A stretch of 34,619 nucleotides of DNA, taken from Gammaproteobacteria bacterium. Its GTDB lineage: Bacteria; Pseudomonadota; Gammaproteobacteria; RBG-16-57-12. The notes beneath the pieces are model-generated. The model saw nothing but the letters and a program-made list of their open reading frames with translations, had not been told where the DNA came from and searched no databases. Every line of letters starts with the position of its first letter. The first letter of the stretch is position 1. The position numbers and the translations under genes are program-made. Of the stretch, positions 17,554-26,675 are shown piece by piece. The stretch is taken from positions 1 to 34,619 of the forward strand of contig JAKIVC010000030.1 in assembly GCA_021647245.1 (NCBI GenBank), in the 5' to 3' direction.

Positions 17554-19221
17554 TTATATTCCAAATTTCTTATAGGTAATGCGGTGGGGCTGGTCAGCTT
17601 TATCCCCTAAACGGCGTTTCTTATCTTCTTCATATTCGGCATAGTTGCCTTCAAACCACTCCACATGGCTCTCACCTTCGAAAGCCAGCATATGGGTGGC
17701 GATGCGATCCAGAAACCAGCGATCATGTGATATGACGACGACACAACCACCAAACTCCAGCAGCGCCTCTTCCAGGGCACGTAGGGTTTCAATATCAAGG
17801 TCATTGGTTGGCTCATCCAGCAGCAGCACATTGCCACCACTCTGTAGAAGCTTGGCAAGGTGCAGTCGATTGCGCTCACCGCCTGATAGCTCACCCACTC
17901 TCTTTTGCTGGTCACTCCCTTTGAAGTTGAAACGGCTGAGGTAGGCGCGTGAATTGATCTGCATAGTGCCGATGGTGATCACCTCCTGTTCGTCGGAGAC
18001 CTCTTGCCAGACAGTTTTGTTGCTATCCAGTGCATCACGGCTTTGGTCAACGTAAGCGAGCTTTACGGTATCACCCATGCGTAGCTCGCCCGAGTCTGGT
18101 TTTTCGATCCCCATCAGCATTTTAAACAGGGTCGACTTACCGGCACCATTGGGGCCGATAACACCCACAATGCCACCCGGGGGCAGCTTGAAGTTGAGGT
18201 TATCAAACAGTAGGCGGTCACCAAAGCCTTTATTGAGGTCTTTGGCCTCAATTACCAAATCACCCAGGCGTGGGCCAGGTGGAATAAAGAGTTCATTGGT
18301 TTCGTTGCGGCTCTCCATGTTTTGGTTAGTCAGCTCATCGTAACGGGCGAGGCGTGCTTTGCTTTTGGCGTGTCGCCCTTTTTGATTTGATCGAACCCAC
18401 TCCAGCTCCGCCTTCATCGCCTTCATTCGAGTCTTTTCACCCTTCTCCTCTTGTGCCAGGCGTTGGTTTTTCTGCTCCAACCATGAAGAGTAGTTACCTT
18501 CCCATGGGATGCCATGCCCACGGTCAAGTTCCAGAATCCAACCGGCAACGTTGTCGAGGAAGTAACGGTCATGGGTGACGGCAACCACAGTACCTTCAAA
18601 TTCGCGCAAAAACTGCTCTAGCCAGGCGACTGATTCAGCATCCAGGTGGTTGGTTGGCTCATCGAGCAACAACATGTCAGGGGCAGAGAGAATAAGTTTA
18701 CAGAGGGCGACGCGGCGACGCTCACCACCTGAAAGTTTAGTGACATCCGCATCCCAGGGCGGCAAGCGAAGGGCATCGGCAGCAATTTCCAGCTTGCGCT
18801 CCAAATTGTGAGCATCGGCGGCTTGAATAATATTTTCGAGTTTGGCCTGTTCGGCGGCGAGCGCATCGAAGTCAGCATCCGGTTCCGCGTAAGCGGCATA
18901 AACTTCATCAAGGCGGGTCATCGCCTGCTTAACCTCACCCAGCGCCTCTTCGATATTGCCGCGTACATCTTTGTCTGGGTTTAGCTCAGGCTCTTGTGAA
19001 AGGTAGCCAATATTGATGCCGGGTTGAGGGCGTGCCTCACCCTCAAACTCTTTATCGATACCGGCCATAATGCGTAACACGGTAGACTTTCCTGCACCAT
19101 TCAGACCCAAAACACCAATTTTGGCACCAGGGAAAAATGAGAGAGAAATATCTTTTATAATCGTGCGCTTTGGGGGAACCACCTTGCTCACCCGGTTCAT
19201 AGTGTAGATGTATTGTGCCAT
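17554..19221 (-). CDS. ettA: Energy-dependent translational throttle protein EttA (ABC-F)
   Basis: Cytoplasmic ABC-F ATPase that binds the ribosomal E site and gates entry into elongation according to ATP/ADP. The 555 residues match E. coli EttA. There are two ABC cassettes: Walker [10 protein letters not shown] (39-47) and GPNGAGKST (356-364), signatures LSGGE at 163-167 and 445-449, and Walker B/H-loop DEPTNHLD (187-194) and DEPTNDLD (469-476). The EttA-type arm insertion lies at about 94-135 and the interdomain linker, rich in Arg/Lys, at about 245-320. The frame is open to 19323, but ATG at 19221 gives the conserved [13 protein letters not shown] start. Confidence 0.96.
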   Translation of the reverse strand: MAQYIYTMNRVSKVVPPKRTIIKDISLSFFPGAKIGVLGLNGAGKSTVLRIMAGIDKEFEGEARPQPGINIGYLSQEPELNPDKDVRGNIEEALGEVKQAMTRLDEVYAAYAEPDADFDALAAEQAKLENIIQAADAHNLERKLEIAADALRLPPWDADVTKLSGGERRRVALCKLILSAPDMLLLDEPTNHLDAESVAWLEQFLREFEGTVVAVTHDRYFLDNVAGWILELDRGHGIPWEGNYSSWLEQKNQRLAQEEKGEKTRMKAMKAELEWVRSNQKGRHAKSKARLARYDELTNQNMESRNETNELFIPPGPRLGDLVIEAKDLNKGFGDRLLFDNLNFKLPPGGIVGVIGPNGAGKSTLFKMLMGIEKPDSGELRMGDTVKLAYVDQSRDALDSNKTVWQEVSDEQEVITIGTMQINSRAYLSRFNFKGSDQQKRVGELSGGERNRLHLAKLLQSGGNVLLLDEPTNDLDIETLRALEEALLEFGGCVVVISHDRWFLDRIATHMLAFEGESHVEWFEGNYAEYEEDKKRRLGDKADQPHRITYKKFGI

Positions 19222-19562
19222 GGTCTTCTTCTGTAAATGAGTTGCGGTCAGGAGAGTGTTTTCCCGAGTATAACCTTTATCCACAAATAGAAACAGAGAG
19301 GCTATATGGGCGCTTGACTCCACAGAAAAATAATACCTGACACATCGATCCGCGCTTCTATTCGGACTTTAAAGCCTCGAGTCATCCCGTTAACAACATC
19401 ACCTTTATAGCCCCTGCAATATCGGCCAAGTCCGCAGCCGGCACAGCTGCCTATCCAGTCTTATCCACTATCTCTATCCGAGGATTAGGGTAATGAATAT
19501 TCACTGCATCTTGCGAGGGTTATGCCTATAATGGGCAAATTTTTTTACAATGACTGGCTGTA
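19222..19562. other. Gene-free region between divergent ettA and prmB
   Basis: 341 bases without a credible gene. A TATAAT at 19527-19532, 31 bases before the prmB start, is a candidate -10 element for prmB, but no good -35 is at the right distance. TGAATATTCA (19494-19503) is a short palindrome upstream. On the minus strand TATACT lies upstream of ettA, again without a clear -35. Nothing else is recognised. Confidence 0.4.
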
Positions 19563-20492
19563 ATGATGAAAGACGAAGCTGTTCGCGATCTTCGCACCGT
19601 TCGGGATTTTATCCGCTGGGGGGTGAGTCGTTTTACCGAAAATGAACTCTATTTCGGACATGGAACCGATAACGCACTGGATGAGTCATTGGCACTGGTG
19701 CTCCACGCGCTGCATCTGCCCTTTGGGCTACCTGATTCACTGCTGGAAGGGCGTTTAACGCAGGCAGAGAAGGCTTCGGTGGTTGAACTGTTGGTTCAGC
19801 GTATTGAGAAGCGGCTGCCCGCCGCTTATCTGACCAATAAGGCGCTCTTTTGTGGCATTCCCTTTTATGTGGATGAGCGGGTGCTGGTGCCTCGCTCACC
19901 GATTGCTGAGCTTATCGAGCAGCAATTTGACCCTTGGGTGAAACCTGATGAGGTGGTAAATATTTTGGATCTTTGCACCGGCAGTGGCTGCATTGCTATC
20001 GCCTCTGCTTATATGTTTCCCAGCGCTCAGGTTGATGGTGTTGATATTTCAAAAGATGCGTTGGCGGTTGCCAATATCAATATCAAACGCCATGAGCTGG
20101 TGTCACGGGTAAGCGCGATTCAATCCGATCTTTTTAGTAGCGTTGTCGGTAAGAAGTATCAAATTATTGTCAGTAACCCCCCTTATGTCGATGCGGGTGA
20201 TATCGCTTCAATGCCCCAAGAGTTTCATCAAGAGCCGGCGATTGGTCTCGCTTCTGGTGTAGATGGCCTGGATATTACACGGAAAATTTTATCGCAGGCT
20301 GCAGCGTATCTAACCGATGATGGTATTCTGGTGGTTGAAGTGGGTAATAGTGAAGCGGCACTACAGAAACAGCTCCCCAGTCTCCCCTTTACATGGCTTG
20401 AATTCGAGCACGGCGGGCACGGTGTGTTTTTACTGAGCCATGAGCAGTTGATTGAGCATAAAGATGAGATTCAGAGGTGGGCACGCAAATAG
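19563..20492 (+). CDS. prmB: Ribosomal protein uL3 N5-glutamine methyltransferase
   Basis: SAM-dependent methyltransferase that methylates a glutamine of ribosomal protein L3 during 50S assembly. 309 residues, with an N-terminal helical substrate-recognition domain (1-90), the [12 protein letters not shown] segment characteristic of PrmB (107-118), the SAM-binding [13 protein letters not shown] (135-147) and the catalytic NPPY (205-208). HemK/PrmC, the release-factor homologue, is less likely because of the PRSPIAELI segment and the length. Start ATG at 19563 (or 19566), with no strong ribosome site. Ends 94 bases before hemN. Confidence 0.93.
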   Translation: MMKDEAVRDLRTVRDFIRWGVSRFTENELYFGHGTDNALDESLALVLHALHLPFGLPDSLLEGRLTQAEKASVVELLVQRIEKRLPAAYLTNKALFCGIPFYVDERVLVPRSPIAELIEQQFDPWVKPDEVVNILDLCTGSGCIAIASAYMFPSAQVDGVDISKDALAVANINIKRHELVSRVSAIQSDLFSSVVGKKYQIIVSNPPYVDAGDIASMPQEFHQEPAIGLASGVDGLDITRKILSQAAAYLTDDGILVVEVGNSEAALQKQLPSLPFTWLEFEHGGHGVFLLSHEQLIEHKDEIQRWARK

Positions 20493-20497
20493 CGTGG

Positions 20498-20559
20498 TTG
20501 TTTGCAACGTGCGTGGTGATTATACTGGTTCGCAAAATGACCTGGATCAATCGATTCAG
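20498..20559 (+). promoter_or_regulatory. Putative hemN promoter with downstream palindrome
   Basis: TTGTTT (20498-20503), a 17-base spacer and TATACT (20521-20526) form a plausible sigma-70 promoter. Just downstream, at about +9 to +27, lies the 18-base imperfect palindrome CTGGATCAATCGATTCAG (20542-20559), placed as a repressor operator would be. It does not match the FNR consensus TTGAT-N4-ATCAA. Inferred from sequence only. Confidence 0.4.
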
Positions 20560-20586
20560 ATGATAAAAAATAGAGGAATTTTATAG

Positions 20587-21990
20587 ATGGATCAATTAAT
20601 CATCTTCGATCCGGAACTGATTAAACGTTATGATAAATCAGGCCCGCGCTATACGTCGTACCCCACAGCGGTGCAGTTTGATGAGCGTTTTACCATTGAA
20701 ACCTATCAGACGTGGATTGAGAAAAGTAATGAGCTAAGCCGCTCCCTGCCCAAGCCTAAGCCGATTTCGCTCTATTTTCATATTCCATTTTGTGACACGG
20801 TCTGTTTTTATTGCGGCTGCAATAAAGTGGTGACGAAAGACCGTAGCCGCTCTTCACCCTATCTTGACCGTCTCTGTAAAGAGATTGAGATGCAGGCGGC
20901 CTTGTTTGATGATAATCGGCCGGTTACCCAGTTGCATTGGGGCGGTGGAACGCCTACTTTCCTTAATAATGATGAGATGCGTCGTTTAATGGATTGTACC
21001 CGCAAGCACTTTAACGTGGTGGGCGACGATCAGGGTGAGTTTTCCATCGAGATTGATCCCCGTGAGGCCGATGCCGAAAAGGTCGCGGTACTGCGTGAAC
21101 TAGGCTTTAACCGAATGAGTCTGGGTATTCAGGATTTCGACGAGAAAGTACAGAAAGCGGTTAACCGAATCCAGAGTGAAGAACAGACACTGCTGGTGCT
21201 CAATGCAGCGCGGGCTGAAGGGTTTCGCTCGATCAGTGTTGACCTTATTTATGGACTGCCTTTTCAGTCTGTTGAAAGCTTCCGTCGCACCCTTGATCGC
21301 ATTATTGAAGTTAACCCCGACCGAATCTCGGTCTTTAACTATGCCCACTTGCCGGAGCTCTTTAAGCCGCAACGACGCATTAATGAAGATGATTTACCCT
21401 TGCCGGAAGAGAAACTAAAAATCTTGCAGTTGACCATTGAGCACCTTCAGCAAGCCGGTTATGTCTACATTGGCATGGATCACTTTGCAAAGCCTGATGA
21501 TGAACTCTGCTTGGCGCAAAATGATGATACGCTCTATCGCAACTTCCAGGGCTACTCCACCCATGCAGATTGTGACTTGGTCGGGCTGGGTGTTACTTCG
21601 ATCAGTATGGTTGGGTCAAGTTATAGCCAAAACGTGAAAGGGATGGATGAGTATTATGCGGTTATTGATGCCGGTAAGCTGCCGGTTTTTCGAGGTGTTG
21701 ATCTGAGTGCAGATGACCTGTTGCGCCGCGAAGTGATTACGCGTCTTATTTGCCATTTCCACCTTAATATGCCGCGCATTGAACGTGAATTTAACATCAA
21801 TTTTGCCGACTATTTCGCGGCAGAGTTAGCCGACCTGAAACAGTTTACCGATGATGGTCTGGTCAGCCTCGATGCAGAGGAGATCACAATCAACCCCAAA
21901 GGACGTCTATTGATACGCAACGTCTGTATGTTGTTTGATCGCTATCTGCGGGAAAAGAGAGGCGCGGGTAGTTTTTCAAAGGTTATCTGA
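20587..21990 (+). CDS. hemN: Oxygen-independent coproporphyrinogen III oxidase
   Basis: Radical-SAM enzyme that decarboxylates coproporphyrinogen III to protoporphyrinogen IX without oxygen. 467 residues, close to E. coli HemN. The [4Fe-4S] motif is C69xxxC73xxC76 followed by Cys78 (FCDTVCFYCGCNK). The GGGTP SAM motif is in HWGGGTPTF, and the N-terminal YTSYPTA motif (22-28) and C-terminal HemN domain (about 365-450) separate it from the related HemW. GAGGA upstream of the ATG serves as ribosome site. It supplies haem, which the cytochromes and the haem-type receptor in this window need; a strong terminator separates it from the next operon. Confidence 0.95.
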   Translation: MDQLIIFDPELIKRYDKSGPRYTSYPTAVQFDERFTIETYQTWIEKSNELSRSLPKPKPISLYFHIPFCDTVCFYCGCNKVVTKDRSRSSPYLDRLCKEIEMQAALFDDNRPVTQLHWGGGTPTFLNNDEMRRLMDCTRKHFNVVGDDQGEFSIEIDPREADAEKVAVLRELGFNRMSLGIQDFDEKVQKAVNRIQSEEQTLLVLNAARAEGFRSISVDLIYGLPFQSVESFRRTLDRIIEVNPDRISVFNYAHLPELFKPQRRINEDDLPLPEEKLKILQLTIEHLQQAGYVYIGMDHFAKPDDELCLAQNDDTLYRNFQGYSTHADCDLVGLGVTSISMVGSSYSQNVKGMDEYYAVIDAGKLPVFRGVDLSADDLLRREVITRLICHFHLNMPRIEREFNINFADYFAAELADLKQFTDDGLVSLDAEEITINPKGRLLIRNVCMLFDRYLREKRGAGSFSKVI

Positions 21991-22002
21991 TTATTTTTCA
22001 TC

Positions 22003-22027
22003 AAAAGGGGCGATTTGCCCCTTTTTT
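22003..22027 (+). terminator. Rho-independent terminator after hemN
   Basis: AAAAGGGGC (22003-22011), loop GATTT, GCCCCTTTT (22017-22025) and further T form a perfect intrinsic terminator 12 bases after the hemN stop. It separates hemN from the wsp-like operon. Confidence 0.93.
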
Positions 22028-22059
22028 GTTTCTATCGGAACGATCAGGGTTAAAGTTTG

Positions 22060-22096
22060 TTTTTTCGTTGTCGAAAGTTGATCAACTAAATAGTGA
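22060..22096 (+). promoter_or_regulatory. Candidate wsp operon promoter containing a 12-bp palindrome
   Basis: AGTTGATCAACT (22076-22087) is a perfect 12-base palindrome. It falls within the spacer between a possible -35 TTGTCG and a possible -10 TAGTGA, some 30 bases before the receptor gene. A regulator bound there would block RNA polymerase. The promoter elements themselves are weak; the palindrome is certain. Confidence 0.4.
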
Positions 22097-22122
22097 AAAT
22101 ACCAACATGAGGAGCACGGCGG

Positions 22123-24147
22123 GTGGCTAATTCGTTTACGACGAGGGATGATTCTGTAGCAACGGGATTTCTTGGTCACTGGTCTTTAAGAACAAAGGTT
22201 AACCTCTCTGTTGCTTTTATCTTCGGCTTAGTCATTGTTGTGGTCACCCTGCATACGGTTATGAATGAAGAAGAACGCATGATGGAGATGTTTGAAGTAC
22301 AGGCGAAGGACCTCACCACACTCTATTTTGATAGCCTCAATACCATGATGCTGACCGGTACCATGGACCAACGTACTATTTTCCGTAAAAAAATGCTCTC
22401 CCGTGATGATGTCATCGAGGCCCGAGTGATTCGTGGTGATGCGGTTACCAAACAGTTCGGTGAGGGTAATGGTCATGAATCCATTATTGATGATTACGAC
22501 CGGCGCGCTTTAACGGGAGAAGATATTGCGGTGATTCGCAATGAAGATAACAGCCGTATGTTGACGGTAATCACCCCCTTCAGAGCCACCAGTGACACCC
22601 GTGGGGTTAACTGTTTAGGCTGTCATGAAGTAGCGGAGGGGACCGTAAACGGTGCGGTTAGAATCTCTCTCTCACTGGATAAAATTGATGCGGCGGTCTC
22701 CAAAGCCTTTTGGGTTTCAGTGCTTGCCAATGTCACCTCGGTTTTGCTGGGCCTATTGGTGCTTAACTATGTATTGAAGAGTTGGGTAGTTAACCCGCTT
22801 GGGCGTTTGATCGATGTGATTCAAAGTCGCGCAAAGGGTGATCTTTCGGTACGCGCGCCGGTGACCACAGGTGATGAAGTGGGGCATTTGGCAACGGCCT
22901 TCAACAGCATGTCGGACAGTATGGATGAGGCTTCAAGGCGTGAGCATGAACGCATGCAACAAGAGCATGAAGCGGCGCTGGCATTGCGAGATAAGGTTGA
23001 TCAGTTGCTGGCGGTGGTTAACCAGGTGGCACAAGGTAACCTTGATGTGAACGTTGGCTTTTCGGATGATGATGCGATTGGTGAGCTGGCGACTCAGTTG
23101 CAGCACATGATCCATCAAATCAGGGATTCCATTGATGAAAAACACGAGGCAATGGAGCAGCTTCAACACCGCGTTGACCTTATGTTGGCTGTGGTCAGCA
23201 AGGCGGCCGATGGTGATATGACGGGTCACCTTGAGATTCAGGGTGATGATGCGATGGCAAAACTGGCCGCTGGTTTCCAAAGCATGATCGAACGTTTGAA
23301 TGACCTGGTGACCCAAGTTCAGCACTCAGGTATTCAGGTGGCATCATCGTCCACTGCCATTGCAGCAACCGCAAAAGAGCAGGAGGCGACGGTTGCCGAG
23401 CAGGCGGCAACCACCAACGAGATAGTGACCACCGCAACTGAAATATCGGCAACCGCAAAAGAGTTACTGAATACGATGGAGGAGGTGGCTACGGTCTCTG
23501 AAAATACCGCAGTTTCAGCCGAGAGTGGTCGGGCCGGCCTTTCTCGAATGGAGAATACCATGAGCCAGGTGGTGGATGCGGTACAGACCATCAGCGGTAA
23601 GTTTGAGGTGCTTAATGAGAAAGCCGCCAATATTAATACCGTGGTCACCACCATTACCAAAGTGGCCGACCAAACCAATCTGCTCTCTTTGAATGCGGCC
23701 ATCGAAGCTGAAAAAGCGGGTGAGTATGGTTATGGATTCTCTGTTGTTGCCAAGGAGATTCGTCGACTAGCTGACCAGACGGCCGTGGCAACCCTGGATA
23801 TCGAATTAATGATCAAAGAGATGCAGGGGGCTGTTTCCGCAGGCGTGATGAGCATGGATAAATTCTCTGAACAGGTACGAATGAGTGTCGCCGATGTGGG
23901 CGAGATGAGTGTCCAGCTGACGCAGATCATCGGTCAGGTGCAAGCACTTTCACCGCGTTTTGAGACCGTGCACCAAGGGATGCAGTTTCAGGCTGAGGGG
24001 GCGGATCAAATCAATCAATCCATGATTCAGCTTAATGAGGCCGCACAGCAGACGGTTGAATCTTTACGTGAGTCCAACAGCGAAATTGAAAAACTGAATG
24101 ATGCTGCAAGACGCCTGCAAATGGGTGTCACCAAGTTTAAAGTGTAG
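22123..24147 (+). CDS. wspA: WspA-like methyl-accepting chemoreceptor with periplasmic c-type haem motif
   Basis: 674-residue inner-membrane receptor heading a Wsp-type operon. Membrane segments at about 27-46 and 196-216 bracket a periplasmic domain of about 150 residues with CLGCH at 164-168 followed by [13 protein letters not shown], a c-type haem attachment site. A HAMP domain (217-269) and two further HAMP-like units (about 291-335 and 350-394) lead to the signalling coiled coil; its tip, [20 protein letters not shown], and the [11 protein letters not shown] that follows are of the WspA kind. No C-terminal CheR-docking pentapeptide is present. Start GTG at 22123 with GAGGAG nine bases upstream. 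Pseudomonas WspA, as far as I know, lacks the haem motif. Ligand unknown: redox, NO, CO or O2 are possibilities. Confidence 0.9.
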   Translation: MANSFTTRDDSVATGFLGHWSLRTKVNLSVAFIFGLVIVVVTLHTVMNEEERMMEMFEVQAKDLTTLYFDSLNTMMLTGTMDQRTIFRKKMLSRDDVIEARVIRGDAVTKQFGEGNGHESIIDDYDRRALTGEDIAVIRNEDNSRMLTVITPFRATSDTRGVNCLGCHEVAEGTVNGAVRISLSLDKIDAAVSKAFWVSVLANVTSVLLGLLVLNYVLKSWVVNPLGRLIDVIQSRAKGDLSVRAPVTTGDEVGHLATAFNSMSDSMDEASRREHERMQQEHEAALALRDKVDQLLAVVNQVAQGNLDVNVGFSDDDAIGELATQLQHMIHQIRDSIDEKHEAMEQLQHRVDLMLAVVSKAADGDMTGHLEIQGDDAMAKLAAGFQSMIERLNDLVTQVQHSGIQVASSSTAIAATAKEQEATVAEQAATTNEIVTTATEISATAKELLNTMEEVATVSENTAVSAESGRAGLSRMENTMSQVVDAVQTISGKFEVLNEKAANINTVVTTITKVADQTNLLSLNAAIEAEKAGEYGYGFSVVAKEIRRLADQTAVATLDIELMIKEMQGAVSAGVMSMDKFSEQVRMSVADVGEMSVQLTQIIGQVQALSPRFETVHQGMQFQAEGADQINQSMIQLNEAAQQTVESLRESNSEIEKLNDAARRLQMGVTKFKV

Positions 24148-24156
24148 GCTGGGTCG

Positions 24157-24615
24157 ATGTCACTCTACCTACTCTCGATCCACCAAGGGGAGCGTTATTT
24201 AATTCCTACCGCAGATGTTATCGAGGTGGCACCTTACGTTAAACCACGCGAGATTGCCGGTACGCCAGATTATATTGTAGGGATGATCGATTATCGGGGC
24301 GAAACACTTCCACTGGTTGATATCTGCTTTTTGTTGAGTGGCGTGCCTTGTAGAGTTGTACTGTGTAGCCGTATTTTGATTGGTAAAATTAACTCACCTG
24401 GCGGAGAGGTCGTCACCGTTGGTTGGCTGTTTGATGGTGTCACAGAAACATTGCGTATTGATGAGGCGCAGTTTAAAGAGCCCCCTCTACACCTGGATCG
24501 AGTGCCTTATCTGGGTGATGTGGCGACGGATGAAAAAGGCATCATGCAGCGCATGGTTGTTCAGCAGATCTTACCAGAAGAAGCCTATGCCATTTTGTTT
24601 GCTCCCGCTGATTAA
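24157..24615 (+). CDS. wspB: CheW-like coupling protein (WspB)
   Basis: 152-residue single CheW domain covering the whole protein, with IPTADVIEVAPYV near 17-29, PDYIVGMIDYRGETLPLVDI (about 38-57) and a C-terminal LPEEAYAILFAP. It should couple the receptor to the hybrid kinase at the membrane. It starts nine bases after the receptor stop. Named by position: the second gene in the wspABCDEFR order. Confidence 0.88.
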   Translation: MSLYLLSIHQGERYLIPTADVIEVAPYVKPREIAGTPDYIVGMIDYRGETLPLVDICFLLSGVPCRVVLCSRILIGKINSPGGEVVTVGWLFDGVTETLRIDEAQFKEPPLHLDRVPYLGDVATDEKGIMQRMVVQQILPEEAYAILFAPAD

Positions 24616-24720
24616 ACTGAGCGCTGCACTCAGAATATTTAGAAAGCTTACGGCAATAGCGTGTAAACAGTGACGGCTTCCCACTACTGAAATTTATTCG
24701 ACGCACCATTTTCGGGCTTA

Positions 24721-26019
24721 TTGACAGTGAAAATTGAACCGATTGTCAGGTATCTGCAACAACAGATGGGTATGAACCCGGATGCGGTTGGCTTTGATAC
24801 GATGAAAAAAGCCATCTACATTGCGATGAGTGCACATGAGCTGGATGACCTAGACGGCTACTATCAACTTATTCAAGAGGATAGCTCAGCACTGCAAAAA
24901 CTTATTGATACCGTGGTCATTCCAGAGACCTCTTTTTTTCGTGATAAGAAGCCATTCCAGGTTTTAAAAAATAACTTGCGCCTACTCTATCGATCATTAT
25001 GCGATGAGGGTGAGCCGATTAAGATTTTAAGTGTACCTAGCTCCACAGGTGAGGAACCCTATTCGATCGCTATGACCTGCCTGGAGGCCGGGCTTAAATA
25101 TGGGGAGTTCGAAATTCTGGCTTGTGATATTTCACAACGGGTACTGGAGGTCGCACAGCGAGGGCTATACAGTGATTACTCTTTCCGGGGTGGCTGTGAA
25201 GCCTATCAGCAGCGTTACTTCAGCCGCAAAGAGAACCTCTTTCAGATTGATGAGTCGCTGCGAAACTCAGTGACTTTTTTTCAGGGAAACCTAATTGGCG
25301 ATCATTTTATTGACAAAGTGGCCAAAAAATTCCATATCGTTTTTTGCCGCAACCTTTTGATCTATTTCGATAAACATACCAAGTGCAAGGCGGTTTCTGT
25401 TATTGACTCTCTGCTGCATGATGAGGGCTTGTTAGTGGTCGGCCATGCCGATACCGCCGTTTTGTCGAGCTTGGGCTACCGGCGTTTTTCAGATCAACTG
25501 TCATTTACCTATGTTAAAAGCCACAATACACAGCAGGCTGCCGCTAAAATTGATAACCATACCCTTGCTGAAAAAGGTAAGCGGGTTGTGGCGGCATTGG
25601 TGGCTGCCCGCACTGATGTTGCGTCTTCGCAACCTCCCGATGTGGAGGAGGTCACGGCTGCGGCAACCGCTGTTGCTGCCAAGTCGGGCCGCGATCTTAT
25701 TCAAGAGTTTGAAACCCTGTTGTTAAAGAGTGAATTTTGTCGATTGACGGCGCTCTGTCTGCGCCTCATAAAAGAGCCGCATGAGAGCAGTATCGCCAAC
25801 CATTATCTTGGCCGCATCGCTTTTTTAGAGGGTGATATGCCGGGGGCGGAGGAGCGATTTAAAAAAGCGATCTACCTACAGCCAGATGATGAGAAGGCAC
25901 TGCATTTTTTAGCAGAAATATCAAATAATCAGGGTGATGAGGCGGCCGCACAGCGTTATCAGCAGCGAGCTAATAGAATTAAAGCACGCACATCGCAGCC
26001 GCTAAAGAGCACCCCCTGA
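24721..26019 (+). CDS. wspC: CheR-type receptor methyltransferase with C-terminal TPR (WspC)
   Basis: 432 residues. The CheR N-terminal helical domain is at about 5-85, the SAM-binding domain at 100-260 with SSTGEEPYSIAM (107-118), CDIS (135-138) and FCRNLLIYFD (208-217), followed by a low-complexity Ala/Val/Thr linker (265-305) and TPR-like helices (about 365-425, HYLGRIAFLEGDMPGAEERF). It methylates receptor glutamates for adaptation; in Pseudomonas WspC keeps the system active. The TTG at 24721 is the first possible start, with GTG 24727 an alternative; both have poor ribosome sites. The preceding 105-base gap is the only sizeable one inside the operon and contains just a 5-bp stem (24617-24633). 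Its stop overlaps the next ATG by one base. Confidence 0.9.
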   Translation: MTVKIEPIVRYLQQQMGMNPDAVGFDTMKKAIYIAMSAHELDDLDGYYQLIQEDSSALQKLIDTVVIPETSFFRDKKPFQVLKNNLRLLYRSLCDEGEPIKILSVPSSTGEEPYSIAMTCLEAGLKYGEFEILACDISQRVLEVAQRGLYSDYSFRGGCEAYQQRYFSRKENLFQIDESLRNSVTFFQGNLIGDHFIDKVAKKFHIVFCRNLLIYFDKHTKCKAVSVIDSLLHDEGLLVVGHADTAVLSSLGYRRFSDQLSFTYVKSHNTQQAAAKIDNHTLAEKGKRVVAALVAARTDVASSQPPDVEEVTAAATAVAAKSGRDLIQEFETLLLKSEFCRLTALCLRLIKEPHESSIANHYLGRIAFLEGDMPGAEERFKKAIYLQPDDEKALHFLAEISNNQGDEAAAQRYQQRANRIKARTSQPLKSTP

Positions 26020-26675
26020 TGTCTATGAAAAAAATGATCGATAACTGCTGGAACACGACCGGTATCTGGAGCCGGGAGCACACTTGCCCGAAACTAAAGG
26101 AGGTTATTCACTGCCATAACTGCGATGTTTTTCATCAGGCCACCTCGTTTGTTTATGATGCACCATTATCCGAGGAGTACCGGGATGAGTGTACGTTGCT
26201 GTTGCGTGAGAAAAAACCGACTGGGAAAGTAAAAGAGTGCTCGGTTTTAACCTTTGAAATACGGGAAGAGTGGCTAGCGATTCCCGTTAGTTATGTTAAA
26301 GAGATTACAGATTTTCGTAATGTGCAGCGGCTGCCGCACAATAAAAACGCTTTTATTCTGGGGATTGTGAATATTTCGGGTGAAATAGAGGTCAGCTTTT
26401 CACTGGAAAAAATCCTTGGTTTAAGTGGAGGCGAAGGGCAGCAGCATAAACTGCGCCATGTGATTATTGCCGAATATGACAATAACCACTATGTTTTCCC
26501 GGTGAGCCAGCTGGGAGAGGTCTACCGTTATCATCAAGATGATATGCAGGGCGTTCCAAGTGGCCTGGATGAACGTGCCGGTTCATTTATGCACGGCATC
26601 ATTAAGTGGAAACGCCGCAAGGTGGGTGTGATCGATGCTGAACTACTGTTTTCTACCATCAGTAGGAGCTTGTGA
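26019..26675 (+). CDS. wspD: CheW-like coupling protein with N-terminal cysteine motif (WspD)
   Basis: 218 residues. A cysteine-containing N-terminus (Cys10, Cys23, Cys32, Cys35: CWN...CPKL...IHCHNC) precedes a CheW domain at about 73-215 (LTFEIREEWLAIPVSYVKEI, GIVNISGEIEVSFSL). The CWNxxG...CP...IHCxNC arrangement fits my recollection of WspD proteins and helps identify the operon; it could bind a metal, but this is not established. The ATG overlaps the wspC stop (TGATG). It would act as second coupling protein in the receptor array. Confidence 0.88.
   Translation: MSMKKMIDNCWNTTGIWSREHTCPKLKEVIHCHNCDVFHQATSFVYDAPLSEEYRDECTLLLREKKPTGKVKECSVLTFEIREEWLAIPVSYVKEITDFRNVQRLPHNKNAFILGIVNISGEIEVSFSLEKILGLSGGEGQQHKLRHVIIAEYDNNHYVFPVSQLGEVYRYHQDDMQGVPSGLDERAGSFMHGIIKWKRRKVGVIDAELLFSTISRSL

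Noticed and set aside
19222-19323. 34-residue N-terminal extension of EttA
   Set aside because: The 555-residue form from ATG 19221 matches EttA exactly in length and start.
20542-20559. FNR box upstream of hemN
   Set aside because: The palindrome does not match TTGAT-N4-ATCAA in either half.
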